Assembly (NCBI RefSeq): GCF_013141915.1
Contig: NZ_SROX01000017.1
Location: forward strand, 1-64,000
Direction: 5' to 3'
Origin: Cupriavidus necator
Lineage (GTDB): Bacteria; Pseudomonadota; Gammaproteobacteria; Burkholderiales; Burkholderiaceae
DNA: 64,000 nt
Shown: positions 18,013 through 26,548 of the stretch, piece by piece
Layout of the letters: each line of letters begins with the position of its first letter
How positions within the stretch are numbered: position 1 is the first letter of the stretch
Notes under the pieces: generated by a model
What the model was told of the DNA's origin: nothing
Seen by the model: the letters and a program-made list of their open reading frames with translations, nothing else
Databases searched by the model: none
Program-made: the position numbers and the translations under genes

Positions 18013-18972
18013 TCAGGCCCGCGGCGGCAGCGCGGGGTAGCCCGAGAACGCCATGCTGAAGCCGTCGGCGCGTGCCGACAGCCGCACGTGCGCACCGACC
18101 GGCAGCGTCAGCTTGGGGGCGCAATGCCCGAACGGCAATCCGGTCAGCACCGGCACCGTCAACTGCTCGCGCAGGTAGGCCACCACGGCGTCCATGTCGT
18201 AGCCGTTGTCGTAGTCGGTGACGCGGTAATTGGAGAAATCGCCCAGCACGATGGCGCGCTGCGCGCCCAGCACGCCGGCCTGCTGCAGCTGGATCAGCAT
18301 GCGCTCGACGCGGTACGGCGGCTCGTTGATATCTTCCAGGAACAGCACCCCGCCCTGCACCCGCGGCATGAACGGCGTGCCCAGCAGGCTGCACAGCATC
18401 GCCAGATTGCCGCCCCACAGCGTGCCTTCGACGCTGCCGGAGAACGGCTGGCCGCCGGACTGCGGCGCGGCGATGTCGACGCGGTAGGCAGGGTTACGCA
18501 GGATGCCTTCGAAGTGCTCCCACATGTACGTATCGACGCCTTCCGCACCAAAGTCGGCCAGCAGCATCGGCCCGGCAAAGGTGATGCCACCGGTGGCCGC
18601 CAGGTACGCCAGCTGGAAGGCGGTGAAGTCGCTGTGCCCGACGATGGGCGTGCCGCTGGCGCGCGCCTGTTCGGCGATGCGGGCAAAGTCGACCTGCCCC
18701 AGCAGCCGCGCGATGCCATAGCCGCCGCGCACCGCCAGCGTCAGTTCATGCGCAACCCCGGTGCCGATTGCGTGCAGGTCGGCCAGCCGCTCCGCGTCGG
18801 TGCCGCCAAAGCGCAGGTAGCGCCGTGCCAGCACGTCCGGGTTGGTCATGTGGTAGCCATGCTGCTTGAGCCAGGCACAGCCGCGCGCGGCGACGGCGAC
18901 ATCGTGCGGATACCCGGACGAGGCGATCAGTCGGACTTCAGTATGCGGCGGCATGCAGGTCGGCGTGCTCAT
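18013..18972 (-). CDS. ldcA: LD-carboxypeptidase (muramoyltetrapeptide carboxypeptidase)
   Basis: A 319-residue peptidase S66 protein that removes the terminal D-alanine from murein tetrapeptides during peptidoglycan recycling in the cytosol. The serine nucleophile is in GHSDFTA near residue 113, the conserved RGGYG motif precedes it, and the catalytic glutamate (LFLEDINEPPY) and histidine (LPFGHC) follow. The ATG overlaps the tadA stop by four bases, so the two genes are probably co-translated. The length fits E. coli LdcA. Confidence 0.92.
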   Translation of the reverse strand: MSTPTCMPPHTEVRLIASSGYPHDVAVAARGCAWLKQHGYHMTNPDVLARRYLRFGGTDAERLADLHAIGTGVAHELTLAVRGGYGIARLLGQVDFARIAEQARASGTPIVGHSDFTAFQLAYLAATGGITFAGPMLLADFGAEGVDTYMWEHFEGILRNPAYRVDIAAPQSGGQPFSGSVEGTLWGGNLAMLCSLLGTPFMPRVQGGVLFLEDINEPPYRVERMLIQLQQAGVLGAQRAIVLGDFSNYRVTDYDNGYDMDAVVAYLREQLTVPVLTGLPFGHCAPKLTLPVGAHVRLSARADGFSMAFSGYPALPPRA

Positions 18973-19553
18973 GCTTCAGTGTCGTGGTTCTGGTCGGGAT
19001 TGGCGGCCGGCTGGCGTGCCGCCTTCTGCGCCCGGCGCCGGGCGCCGAAGAAATCCTTCAGCAGCTGGCTGCAGGGATCGGCCAGCACGCCACCGGTGAT
19101 GGTGGTCTGGTGGTTAAGCTGCGCCTGTTCGAACAGGTTGACCACGCTGCCGGCCGCGCCGGTCTTGGGATCGCTCGCGCCGAACACCACGTGGCGCAGC
19201 CGTGCGTGCAGGATCGCGCCGCTGCACATGGCGCACGGCTCCAGCGTCACGTACAGCTCGCACTCAGGCATGCGGTAATTGCCGATGACTTGGGCGGCGG
19301 CGCGCAGGGCCTGCATTTCGGCGTGCGCGGACGGATCGACCGAGCGGATCGGCAGGTTGTGGCCGCGGGCGATGATGGTGTCGTTCCAGACCACCACGGC
19401 GCCCACCGGCACCTCACCCGCGGCTTCGGCCAGGCGGGCTTCCTCGAGCGCGGCGCGCATGTAGCGCGCGTCGCGCTCGGCGGCTTGCGCCGGATCGTCC
19501 GGCAACGCGCGCGGCGCGCGCAACGGTAGTGGCGGCAGCGGCGGCTGGGTCAT
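18969..19553 (-). CDS. tadA: tRNA-specific adenosine deaminase TadA
   Basis: A 194-residue cytidine-deaminase-fold enzyme that converts A34 to inosine in tRNA-Arg(ACG). The zinc site is complete: HAEMQAL supplies His and the catalytic Glu, and PCAMCSGA supplies the two Cys. Both ends carry short extensions beyond the E. coli length: a proline-rich N-terminus and an Arg/Lys-rich, Ala-rich tail. It overlaps ldcA by four bases and lies ten bases after queD, so queD-tadA-ldcA probably form one transcript. Confidence 0.93.
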   Translation of the reverse strand: MTQPPLPPLPLRAPRALPDDPAQAAERDARYMRAALEEARLAEAAGEVPVGAVVVWNDTIIARGHNLPIRSVDPSAHAEMQALRAAAQVIGNYRMPECELYVTLEPCAMCSGAILHARLRHVVFGASDPKTGAAGSVVNLFEQAQLNHQTTITGGVLADPCSQLLKDFFGARRRAQKAARQPAANPDQNHDTEA

Positions 19554-19563
19554 CGCTGCCCGC

Positions 19564-20040
19564 TCAGTCCTGCGCGGGCAGCACCGCCGGTGCGCTGACC
19601 TCGGCCCAGCAGTTGGGCGTTTCGAACAGCACCAGCCGCGTCAGTTGCAGGTGGTGGCCGAAGCAGTCCTTGAACACCGGCGCCAGGATGTCGAAGGCCA
19701 CCTGGGCCAGGTTTTCCACGGTCGGAATCGCGTCCAGCACCACGGTCTTGTGCCCTTCCATCGATTGCAGGAAGTTCAGCAGCGCGGTGTCGCCGCGGTA
19801 GATCAGGAAGGCGTGGTCCCACTTGCTGACCAGGTGCTCGTTGGCCAGCGTCTTGATGTCGCCGAAATCCAGGATCATGCCGTCATCGGAGGCGCCCTCG
19901 CGGTGCAGCACCTCGCCCGACAGCGTCAGGTCCAGCCGGTAGCGATGGCCGTGGATATTGCGGCACTGCCCGCAATGGTTGGGGATGCGGTGGCCGGAGT
20001 CGAACTCCAGCCGGCGGGTAATGGAAACTTGTTTGCTCAT
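19564..20040 (-). CDS. queD: 6-carboxy-5,6,7,8-tetrahydropterin synthase QueD
   Basis: A 158-residue QueD/PTPS-family enzyme, the second step of queuosine (preQ0) synthesis, which makes carboxytetrahydropterin from dihydroneopterin triphosphate. Zinc-binding histidines are seen in FDSGHRI and NIHGHRYRL, and the catalytic Cys lies in CGQCRN. The DHAFL and PTVENLA segments are typical. It sits between queE (upstream, 144 bases away) and tadA (ten bases downstream), so a queuosine and wobble-modification theme runs through this group. Confidence 0.93.
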   Translation of the reverse strand: MSKQVSITRRLEFDSGHRIPNHCGQCRNIHGHRYRLDLTLSGEVLHREGASDDGMILDFGDIKTLANEHLVSKWDHAFLIYRGDTALLNFLQSMEGHKTVVLDAIPTVENLAQVAFDILAPVFKDCFGHHLQLTRLVLFETPNCWAEVSAPAVLPAQD

Positions 20041-20184
20041 GTGGTCCGGCGCCGGTGCCGGCCGCCTGCGTTGAAGCGGACGCCGCGCGTGCGTCCGAAG
20101 CCTGTATTGTGGACTGAATTCCGTACCTTATGCGACCTTGCGCCAACACTGTGCCGCCGTCGGGCCAGCCACCGTCACTGCCAT

Positions 20185-20820
20185 TCAGCGGATGCCCAGC
20201 AGCTTGTGGGTCTGCAGCGACAGCCGCCAGCGCGGGTGGCGCTGGCAGAAGGCCACCGCCGCGGCGGTATTTTCCCTTGCCAGCGGACCATCCATGGCCT
20301 GCACCAGGAAATGGCGGAAATCAAGCTTCTCGTATGCGGCAAAGTCCTGCCCGTCTTGCGGAATCACCACCTTCAGCTCGTCGCCGCGCGTGACCACCAA
20401 CTCCGAGCCCATCTTGGGGCTGACGCAGATCCAGTCGATGCCAGGCGGCACGGCGATGGTGCCGTTGGTCTCGATCGCGATCTCGAAGCCCTGGGCATGC
20501 AGCGCGTCGATCAGCGGCGCGTCGAGCTGCAGGAGCGGCTCGCCCCCGGTGCAGACCACCAGTGGCTTGCCGCCGGCGCCTTGCGGCCACTCCGACGCGA
20601 CCACCGCGGCCAGTTCCTCGGCGGTGCGGTACTTGCCGCCGCGCGTGCCATCGGTGCCGACGAAATCCGTATCGCAGAACTGGCACACCGCGCTGGCGCG
20701 GTCTTCCTCGCGGCCGCTCCACAGGTTGCAGCCGGCAAAGCGGCAGAACACCGCGGCGCGGCCGGCGTTGGCGCCTTCGCCCTGCAGCGTATAGAAGATT
20801 TCCTTGACGGCGTAAGTCAT
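20185..20820 (-). CDS. queE: 7-carboxy-7-deazaguanine synthase QueE
   Basis: A 211-residue radical-SAM enzyme that contracts the ring of carboxytetrahydropterin to 7-carboxy-7-deazaguanine in queuosine synthesis. The cluster-binding cysteines are arranged as in other proteobacterial QueE: FCRFAGCNLW followed after a 14-residue insert by CQFCDTDF. The start MTYAVKEIFYTLQGEG is the standard QueE start. It is the first gene of the queE-queD-tadA-ldcA run. Confidence 0.93.
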   Translation of the reverse strand: MTYAVKEIFYTLQGEGANAGRAAVFCRFAGCNLWSGREEDRASAVCQFCDTDFVGTDGTRGGKYRTAEELAAVVASEWPQGAGGKPLVVCTGGEPLLQLDAPLIDALHAQGFEIAIETNGTIAVPPGIDWICVSPKMGSELVVTRGDELKVVIPQDGQDFAAYEKLDFRHFLVQAMDGPLARENTAAAVAFCQRHPRWRLSLQTHKLLGIR

Positions 20821-21208
20821 GCGTGAGGTCTCTCTCGGACCGCAAATAGCGTATGGCAGCGCTGGGCTGGCCGGGGTTCAGAAAAGGATGGGCAGGGCCG
20901 GTGCCGGACCTCGCGCGTTGCCGCGTGGTCGCGCCCTCGATGGGGACCGGAACGTATCGATCGGGGCGGCTGTGCTGGCAGCGTGGGGGCTGCCGGGAGG
21001 GGCTGTCCTGGCCTGTCGCAGGCTGCGTCCGGCACAGGCCGGACGTGCCGCAAGTATACCAGAGGGCTCAGGGTTTTCGCTTAGCCGGCCCTGGTGGCGC
21101 TGCCACGGTTCGGCGGCCGGCAAGCCGGCACCGGACCGCCATCGCGCTCCGTAGCCGTGCGCGCAGGAAGTGCGGTGCCGTGCCCGCCCCTTCCCCGGCC
21201 CGCACCGG
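20821..21208. other. Gene-free region upstream of queE
   Basis: About 390 bases without a convincing gene. On the minus strand a TATACT (21053-21058) could be a -10 box for queE, but no good -35 stands 16-18 bases from it and the leader would be more than 200 bases long. I looked for a preQ1-type riboswitch and did not recognise one. A GCCGGC-AA-GCCGGC palindrome lies at 21116-21129. Confidence 0.4.
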
Positions 21209-21715
21209 CTATTTCAGCCCAAGATAGTCGCGCTTGCCGATTTGCACCCCCTTGTGGCGCAGGATGTCGTAGGCGGTGGTCACATGGAAATAGAAATTGG
21301 GCAAGGCAAAGCCGAGCAGATACGACTTGCCGTCGAAGCGCAGGGGGCCCTGGGGCAGCTTCAGTTCGATCGCGCGCTGTGCGCTGCCTTCCAGCTGCGC
21401 CGGCGTGATCTGCTCCAGGAACGCGATGGTGCGGCCGATCCGGTCCTGCAGCTCCGCGAAGGTCGCTTCGGTGTCGGCAAAGGACGGCACCTCGATCCCG
21501 GCCAGCCGCGCGGCGCAGCCCTTGGCGGCATCGCTGGCGCGCTGCACCTGCGCCGGCAGCGGATCCATATCGGCAATCAGGCGGGTCTGGATCAGGTCGG
21601 CCGGGTCCATCCCCTGCGCCTGAGCGTGCGCCGCGCCCTTGGCGAGGATCGCGTCGAGGTTGCCCAGCGCGCGGATAAAGGGAGGGATCGAAACGTCGTA
21701 CATCGAGAGGGCCAT
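21209..21715 (-). CDS. DUF1993 family protein
   Basis: A 168-residue protein of the DUF1993 family, which has a DinB-like four-helix bundle. Segments typical of the family are MALSMYDVSIPPFIRALGNL at the start, the LIADMDPLPAQVQRASD helix, the FDGKSYLLGFALPNFYFH stretch with a conserved histidine, and the end DYLGLK. The function is unknown. AGGAGACGCC precedes the ATG at 21715. It is a single gene, divergent from the small gene at 21905. Confidence 0.85.
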   Translation of the reverse strand: MALSMYDVSIPPFIRALGNLDAILAKGAAHAQAQGMDPADLIQTRLIADMDPLPAQVQRASDAAKGCAARLAGIEVPSFADTEATFAELQDRIGRTIAFLEQITPAQLEGSAQRAIELKLPQGPLRFDGKSYLLGFALPNFYFHVTTAYDILRHKGVQIGKRDYLGLK

Positions 21716-21904
21716 GGGGGCGTCTCCTGTGCAGGGGTTGGTGTTCTCGTCGTGGCGGCCGCGCCATGAGGCGCCGGCCGCAGCCGCGAGCATAGACCGG
21801 ATTGGCCTTCGCTGCTGCCCGGCGATGCCCAGGCTGGCTGCAACCTGATTTACCATATCCGGCCATCGTCCCCGCAATCCGGCGGCCCAGCGGCCGCGCC
21901 CTAC

Positions 21905-22306
21905 ATGAATGCGCCGTTCCCCCTTCGCACGGAATGTCCGCCCGGCACCTGCATCTGCGGTCGCGAAGCGCTGCTGAGCGACCCGGATGCCGACCTGCGG
22001 GTGCTGCGCCTGACGCGCGCCGAGGAAAAACGGCTGGTGGAACGCCTCGAAAGCCTGACCAGCCTGCCAGAGCTGCAACGGATGGAGGCCCTGATGCAGG
22101 CCCAGCTCGGCATCGTGCTGAGCATCACGCCCAGCGCGCGCGGCGTGCGCACCGTGCGCGGCATCAGCATCCAGGTGCTGGAGCAGCCCGGCCTGTGCCG
22201 CAAGATCCGCCAGTCGATCCCGGCCGCGATCCGGCGCAGCATGGAGGCGCATCCCGAGATCGCCTACGCGATCGTCGATGCGCACGACCTGCTCGGCGGG
22301 ACCTGA
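21905..22306 (+). CDS. Hypothetical protein with N-terminal CICG motif
   Basis: A 133-residue soluble protein not assigned to a family. It has three cysteines near the start (CPPGTCICG), a charged helical middle (RLTRAEEKRLVERLESL) and a C-terminal part with VRGISIQVLEQPGLCRKIRQ. Spacing and charge pattern suggest a compact alpha/beta protein; the cysteines might bind metal. Codon use is that of a real gene in this genome (mostly G/C third positions). It converges with the DUF2239 gene nine bases further on. No function proposed. Confidence 0.7.
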   Translation: MNAPFPLRTECPPGTCICGREALLSDPDADLRVLRLTRAEEKRLVERLESLTSLPELQRMEALMQAQLGIVLSITPSARGVRTVRGISIQVLEQPGLCRKIRQSIPAAIRRSMEAHPEIAYAIVDAHDLLGGT

Positions 22307-22315
22307 CGGCGCCGC

Positions 22316-22936
22316 TCAGGCGTCGCTCTGGGCCAGCCGCAGCGCGTGTTCGCGCACATCCGCCGGCCATGCCGCGATCTGCCTTGCAAAGCCTTCCAGA
22401 TCGTTGGCGAACAGGGCCCGGCTGGCTTCCTCGAAGCCGGCAAGATCACCGGCAATGGCCACCATGAAGTGATAGGCGCGCTCGCTCGCCGCACGGCTGC
22501 GGTCCTTGCCGGCGTGATCGCGGCGCGCCTGCTCGACCAGCTTGCGCAGCGCCACCGACGCGCCGCCCGGCTGCGCAGCCAGCCATTCCCAGTGGCGCGG
22601 CAGCAGCGTGACCTCGCGCGACACCACACCCAGCCTGGGCCGACCGCGGCCACGCGGTTCCGCAGCGTCGGGAGCGGCATCGCCCTCGCCAGCCGCCGGC
22701 TGCGGCGAGGTCAGCTGCGCCGCGCGCCGTGCCGACCGTGTGCGGACCTCGGCTTCGGTGCCACTGGTATCGAGGTCGATCGAGCGGCCGGTGCTGTCGT
22801 CGAACACCAGTACCGGCCCCGCCGCGCCCGCCTCCAGTGCCCGCCTGAGCGCAAGTGCATTGTCCGGCAGCGGGCCGCTGGCAATGCGGCGGTGGCCGTC
22901 GAAAGTGGTGAAGTGGTGAGGCGTTGGCGGGATCAT
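22316..22936 (-). CDS. DUF2239 family protein
   Basis: A 206-residue protein of the DUF2239 family. The N-terminus FTTFDGHRRIASGPLPDNA and the central RGRGRPRLGVVSREVTLLPRHW (AT-hook-like GRGRPR) followed by a helical part ending LRLAQSDA match what I know of the family; the function is unknown. The basic GRGRPR and the helix-rich C-terminus suggest nucleic-acid binding, an inference only. I chose ATG 22936 because the predicted promoter -10 box (22973-22978) would place the transcript start near 22966, excluding the upstream start codons. Confidence 0.8.
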   Translation of the reverse strand: MIPPTPHHFTTFDGHRRIASGPLPDNALALRRALEAGAAGPVLVFDDSTGRSIDLDTSGTEAEVRTRSARRAAQLTSPQPAAGEGDAAPDAAEPRGRGRPRLGVVSREVTLLPRHWEWLAAQPGGASVALRKLVEQARRDHAGKDRSRAASERAYHFMVAIAGDLAGFEEASRALFANDLEGFARQIAAWPADVREHALRLAQSDA

Positions 22937-22972
22937 GGCGAATCGGCGAAAGATAAAGAGGAACATCGCCAA

Positions 22973-23011
22973 ATATTACCCGGATAAAATAAGAAGTCAA
23001 TATTACCCCGG
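22973..23011 (-). promoter_or_regulatory. DUF2239 promoter with two CCGGGTAATATT repeats
   Basis: On the minus strand TTGACT (22995-23000) and TAATAT (22973-22978), 16 bases apart, form a promoter. A 12-13 base direct repeat, CCGGGTAATATT, occurs once over the -10 (22972-22983) and once just upstream of and touching the -35 (22999-23011), 27 bases apart. The stretch is much richer in A/T than its surroundings. Confidence 0.6.
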
Positions 23012-23116
23012 CAAATATGGGGGAGCAGCCGGCCTACTGTAGGACCGCGCCGGATACCTGCGCCGGCACCACTGACCTATCACTAAGATAGGCAGCACAA
23101 ACGGAGGTCGGGCGGC

Positions 23117-24646
23117 ATGACGATTTCATACTGGGCAACCGGGACCACACTGACCAGCCCGCCCCTGGACGGCGACGCGGTGTGCGACGCTTGCGTGATC
23201 GGCGCGGGTATCGCCGGCCTGTCGGTCGCCTATGAACTGGCCGCGGCCGGCCTGGCCGTGATCGTGATCGATGCGGACGGCCCTGGCGCCGGCGAGACCG
23301 GCAGGACCACCGCGCACCTGATGACGGCTTTCGACGATTATTTTTTCTACATCGAGCGCCACCTGGGGCCTCAGGCTGCGCGCCAGGTAGCCCGCAGCCA
23401 CGCGGCGGCGGTGTCGAGGATAGAGTCGATCTGCGCCGCAGAGTCTATCGATTGCGACTTCCGGCGTGTGGACGGCTACCTCTTCGCCGAATCATCCGAG
23501 GGGGACGAACTCCTCTCTAGGGAACTCGACGCCGCGCACCGCGCCGGCCTCGAGGAGGTCGAGCGGGTCAGCGACGTGCCGACCGGCAAGGTGGCGCTGC
23601 GCTCGGCATTGCGATTTCCCCGGCAAGGCCAGCTCCATCCGCTGAAGTACCTTGGCGGCCTGGTCGACGCCATCCAGCGCCGGGGCGGCAGGGTGTACGG
23701 CAAGACCCGTGCAATCGAAGTCAGCGACGGCCACCCGGCTACGGTGCGCACGGCCAGCGGCGCGCGCATCGAGGCCGGCCATGTCATCGTCGCCACCAAT
23801 ACCCCGTTTATCGACCGCTTTGCCATTCATACCAAGCAGGCCGGGTACCGGACCTTTGTGGTGGGCCTGAAAGTGCCGCGCGGCAGCATGCCGATGTGCC
23901 AGTTCTGGGACACGCTCGATCCCTACCACTACGTGCGCATTGCCGGCGATCTCGATGCCGGATACCAGTTGCTGATCAGCGGCGGCGAAGACCACAAGGT
24001 GGGCCAGGCGGACGATGGGCAACAGCGCTTCGCCAGGCTGGTCGACTGGACCCGCCAGCGCTTCCCGGTGGTCGACGAACCCGTGTTCGCATGGTCGGGC
24101 CAGGTGATGGAGCCGGTCGACGGCGTCGCCTTTATCGGCCGCAACCCGGGCGACACCTATGTCTATGTGGTGACCGGCGATTCCGGCAATGGCATGACCC
24201 ACGGCGCGATCGCCGGCATGCTGATCCGCGACCAGATCACGGACCGCACCAATGACTGGGCCGAGCTCTACGATCCGTCGCGCAAGTCGGTAACAGCCGT
24301 GGTCGAGTACGCGCGCGAGAACGCCAATGTGGTGGCCCAGTATGCCGACTGGCTCGGCAAGGACGACGGCATGGCGCTCGACGCCATCCCCGCCGGTGGG
24401 GGGCATGTGGTCAAGGCCGGCGGCCGGCACGTGGCCGCGTTCCGCGATGTCGATGGGGTCCTGCACACCTTCGACGCCACCTGCCCGCACCTGAAGTGCC
24501 TGGTGCAGTGGAACAGCCTGGAGCAATCCTTTGATTGCCCATGCCATGGCTCGCGCTTCGGCGTCGACGGCTCGGTGCTGCATGGTCCGGCGAAAAGTGG
24601 ACTGGAACCGGTCGACCTGACACGGGACGAACAGCACCGTCATTGA
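23117..24646 (+). CDS. FAD-dependent oxidoreductase with C-terminal Rieske [2Fe-2S] domain
   Basis: A 509-residue fusion. Residues 1-400 are a DAO-type FAD domain: GAGIAGLSVAYELA is the dinucleotide motif, GRTTAHLMTAFDDYFF follows, and GDSGNGMTHGAIAGM is the second FAD contact. Residues about 420-509 are a Rieske domain with the ligand pattern CPHLKC ... CPCHGSRF. It probably oxidises a small amine or sugar-related substrate and passes electrons to the iron-sulfur cluster. A GGAGG precedes the ATG by nine bases. The next gene encodes a DUF2231 membrane protein about 100 bases downstream. Confidence 0.9.
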   Translation: MTISYWATGTTLTSPPLDGDAVCDACVIGAGIAGLSVAYELAAAGLAVIVIDADGPGAGETGRTTAHLMTAFDDYFFYIERHLGPQAARQVARSHAAAVSRIESICAAESIDCDFRRVDGYLFAESSEGDELLSRELDAAHRAGLEEVERVSDVPTGKVALRSALRFPRQGQLHPLKYLGGLVDAIQRRGGRVYGKTRAIEVSDGHPATVRTASGARIEAGHVIVATNTPFIDRFAIHTKQAGYRTFVVGLKVPRGSMPMCQFWDTLDPYHYVRIAGDLDAGYQLLISGGEDHKVGQADDGQQRFARLVDWTRQRFPVVDEPVFAWSGQVMEPVDGVAFIGRNPGDTYVYVVTGDSGNGMTHGAIAGMLIRDQITDRTNDWAELYDPSRKSVTAVVEYARENANVVAQYADWLGKDDGMALDAIPAGGGHVVKAGGRHVAAFRDVDGVLHTFDATCPHLKCLVQWNSLEQSFDCPCHGSRFGVDGSVLHGPAKSGLEPVDLTRDEQHRH

Positions 24647-24752
24647 ACCGGGGAAGCACGCCGCGCCGATCTTGCGGTGGCATTGCCATGGCATCGCAAT
24701 AGAACGGCGCACGCAAGCGCCCTTGTGCGCCCGGAACGTAAAGGAGTCCGCC

Positions 24753-25193
24753 ATGCTCACCCCCGCCAGCATTGCCAAGCATCCCATCCACCCGATGCTG
24801 ATCACCATCCCCATCGGCTTGTGGATCTTTTCCTTCGCCTGCGACCTGATCCGCTATTTCGGCGGCACCAGTCCCAACTGGCCCGTAGTGGCCCTGTATG
24901 CCATGGTCGGCGGCATCATTGGAGCATTGGTCGCGGCCCTGCCCGGGTTGATCGACCTGCTCTCGCTGCCCAGCGGCATCCGCCGCATTGCGCTGCTGCA
25001 CATGGCCATCAACCTGACGGTGGTCGCGCTCTATGTCGTCAATGCCTGGTGGCGCATGCGCGGGGCCGGTGCCGGTGCCATCGTGCTGTCGGCGATCGCC
25101 ATCGGCCTGCTGGTGGTGTCCGGTTGGCTGGGCGGGAAGATGGTGCACGTCCATGGCGTGGGCGTGCAGACGCCGCCCGCCCCTTCGCGGTAA
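24753..25193 (+). CDS. DUF2231 membrane protein
   Basis: A 146-residue integral membrane protein with four predicted helices. The N-terminal AKHPIHPMLITIPIGLW, with two histidines before the first helix, is the signature of DUF2231. Such proteins often neighbour heme or redox proteins, and a role as a membrane electron-transfer partner has been guessed but not shown. AAGGAG stands seven bases before the ATG. The short gap after the FAD/Rieske gene suggests co-transcription, possibly with the DUF2231 protein as its membrane partner. Confidence 0.85.
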   Translation: MLTPASIAKHPIHPMLITIPIGLWIFSFACDLIRYFGGTSPNWPVVALYAMVGGIIGALVAALPGLIDLLSLPSGIRRIALLHMAINLTVVALYVVNAWWRMRGAGAGAIVLSAIAIGLLVVSGWLGGKMVHVHGVGVQTPPAPSR

Positions 25194-25205
25194 CCAGCCC
25201 GGCGC

Positions 25206-26516
25206 TTACAGCAGGTCGCGCAGCTTGTAGTACCACATCCCGAGCACCAGCGCCGGGGTCCGGAACAGCGCGCCGCCCGGAAAGCGGTGATGCCGGATGC
25301 GTGTAAAGACGTCGAATCTCGAGGCGTCGCCGCTCATCGCCTCGGCAATCAGTTTGCCGGCCATGCCGGCAAACGACAGGCCGTGACCGGAGAACCCCTG
25401 CGCATAGTAGAGGTTGGTGCCAATGCGGCCCAGGTCGGGCGCGCGGTTCATGGTGATATCGACGAAGCCGCCCCAGGAATAATCGATATTCAGGTCCGCC
25501 GTCTGCGGAAAGACCTGTAGCATGCGCGCGCGGATCCGCTGCACCAGATTCCCGGGCGGGCGCGCGCTGAAGGTCTCCCCGGCCCCGAACAGCAAGCGGT
25601 TGTCGGCACTGAGGCGGAAATAGTCGACGATCAGGTTGTTGTCGGAGACCGCGACCCGGCTTGGCATCAGCGCGCGGGCCCGCTGCGCGTCCATCGGCTC
25701 GGTGGCGATCATGTACGTCCCCACCGGCATGATCCGCGCCGCGATCTCCGGCGCGAGATGGTCGCCGAACTCGCCCAGGTAGACGTTGCCCGCCAGCACG
25801 ACCTGCCGGCACCGCACTTCGCCCTCGGCCGTCCTCACCACCGGCGCCCGGTCGCGCTCGACCCGATAGGCGGCCGAATTCTCGAAGACCTCGACACCCT
25901 GCCGGCGCGCCGCAGCGCCCAGCCCCAGGCAGTACTTCAGCGGATGCAGGTGGCCCGAGTGCGGGTCATACGCCCCGGCGACAAAGCGGTCGCTGGCGAC
26001 ATGGCGGCCAAGCTGCGAGCGCTCGACCCATTCGAGCGGATAGTCATAGCGCTGGTGCATATGGTCCACCCATCGGCGCAAACCCTCCACCTTGTGCGGC
26101 TTTGGCGCCAGCGTCATGTAGCCGCGCACGTGGTCGCAGGCGATGCCGTAGGTGGCGATGCGGTGCTCCAGCAGCCGCATGCCCTCGACCGATGCCTTCC
26201 AGGCCGCGTGTGCCACCGCGGCCGGGCACTGGCGCTCGATCGCGCCCTCCCCCTCCGCGCCGAAGCCGACGATGGCCTGGCCGCCATTGCGCCCGGAAGC
26301 GCCCCAGCCGATCCGCTGCGCCTCGAGCAGCGTGACGTGAAAACCGCGCGCGGCCAGTTCCAGCGCGCACGACAGTCCGGCATAGCCGCCGCCCACCACG
26401 CACACTTCCGCATCCGTGCGCCCCAGCAGCGGCTGGCTCGGCGCTGGCCGGTCGACGCTCGCCTCGTAATACGAGTTCTCGATGACGCCCAGTTCCTTTT
26501 GCAGCAGCCCCGACAT
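25206..26516 (-). CDS. FAD-dependent oxidase, PuuB-like (gamma-glutamylputrescine oxidase family)
   Basis: A 436-residue DAO-family flavoprotein. The start MSGLLQKELGVIENSYYEAS and the FAD motif VVGGGYAGLSCALELA are typical of PuuB-type oxidases; DITMNRAPDLGR and YYAQGFSGHGLSFAGM also match. These enzymes oxidise gamma-glutamylputrescine or a related amine to an aldehyde, ammonia and peroxide. The start at 26516 lies 32 bases after the stop of the homospermidine synthase gene. Pairing with that gene supports a polyamine role; no puuA or puuD is visible, so the exact substrate is open. Confidence 0.85.
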   Translation of the reverse strand: MSGLLQKELGVIENSYYEASVDRPAPSQPLLGRTDAEVCVVGGGYAGLSCALELAARGFHVTLLEAQRIGWGASGRNGGQAIVGFGAEGEGAIERQCPAAVAHAAWKASVEGMRLLEHRIATYGIACDHVRGYMTLAPKPHKVEGLRRWVDHMHQRYDYPLEWVERSQLGRHVASDRFVAGAYDPHSGHLHPLKYCLGLGAAARRQGVEVFENSAAYRVERDRAPVVRTAEGEVRCRQVVLAGNVYLGEFGDHLAPEIAARIMPVGTYMIATEPMDAQRARALMPSRVAVSDNNLIVDYFRLSADNRLLFGAGETFSARPPGNLVQRIRARMLQVFPQTADLNIDYSWGGFVDITMNRAPDLGRIGTNLYYAQGFSGHGLSFAGMAGKLIAEAMSGDASRFDVFTRIRHHRFPGGALFRTPALVLGMWYYKLRDLL

Positions 26517-26548
26517 CGTCTTCGGCTCCGATTGCGCCAGGCCGGCGC

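Noticed and set aside
16043..18040. 665-codon plus-strand frame opposite ybiT
   Set aside because: Antisense shadow of ybiT with the same low-complexity His/Val/Gln composition; the minus strand carries both ABC motifs.
20821..21060. preQ1 riboswitch in the queE leader
   Set aside because: The queuosine context invites it, but no preQ1-like pseudoknot pattern or A-rich tail is present.
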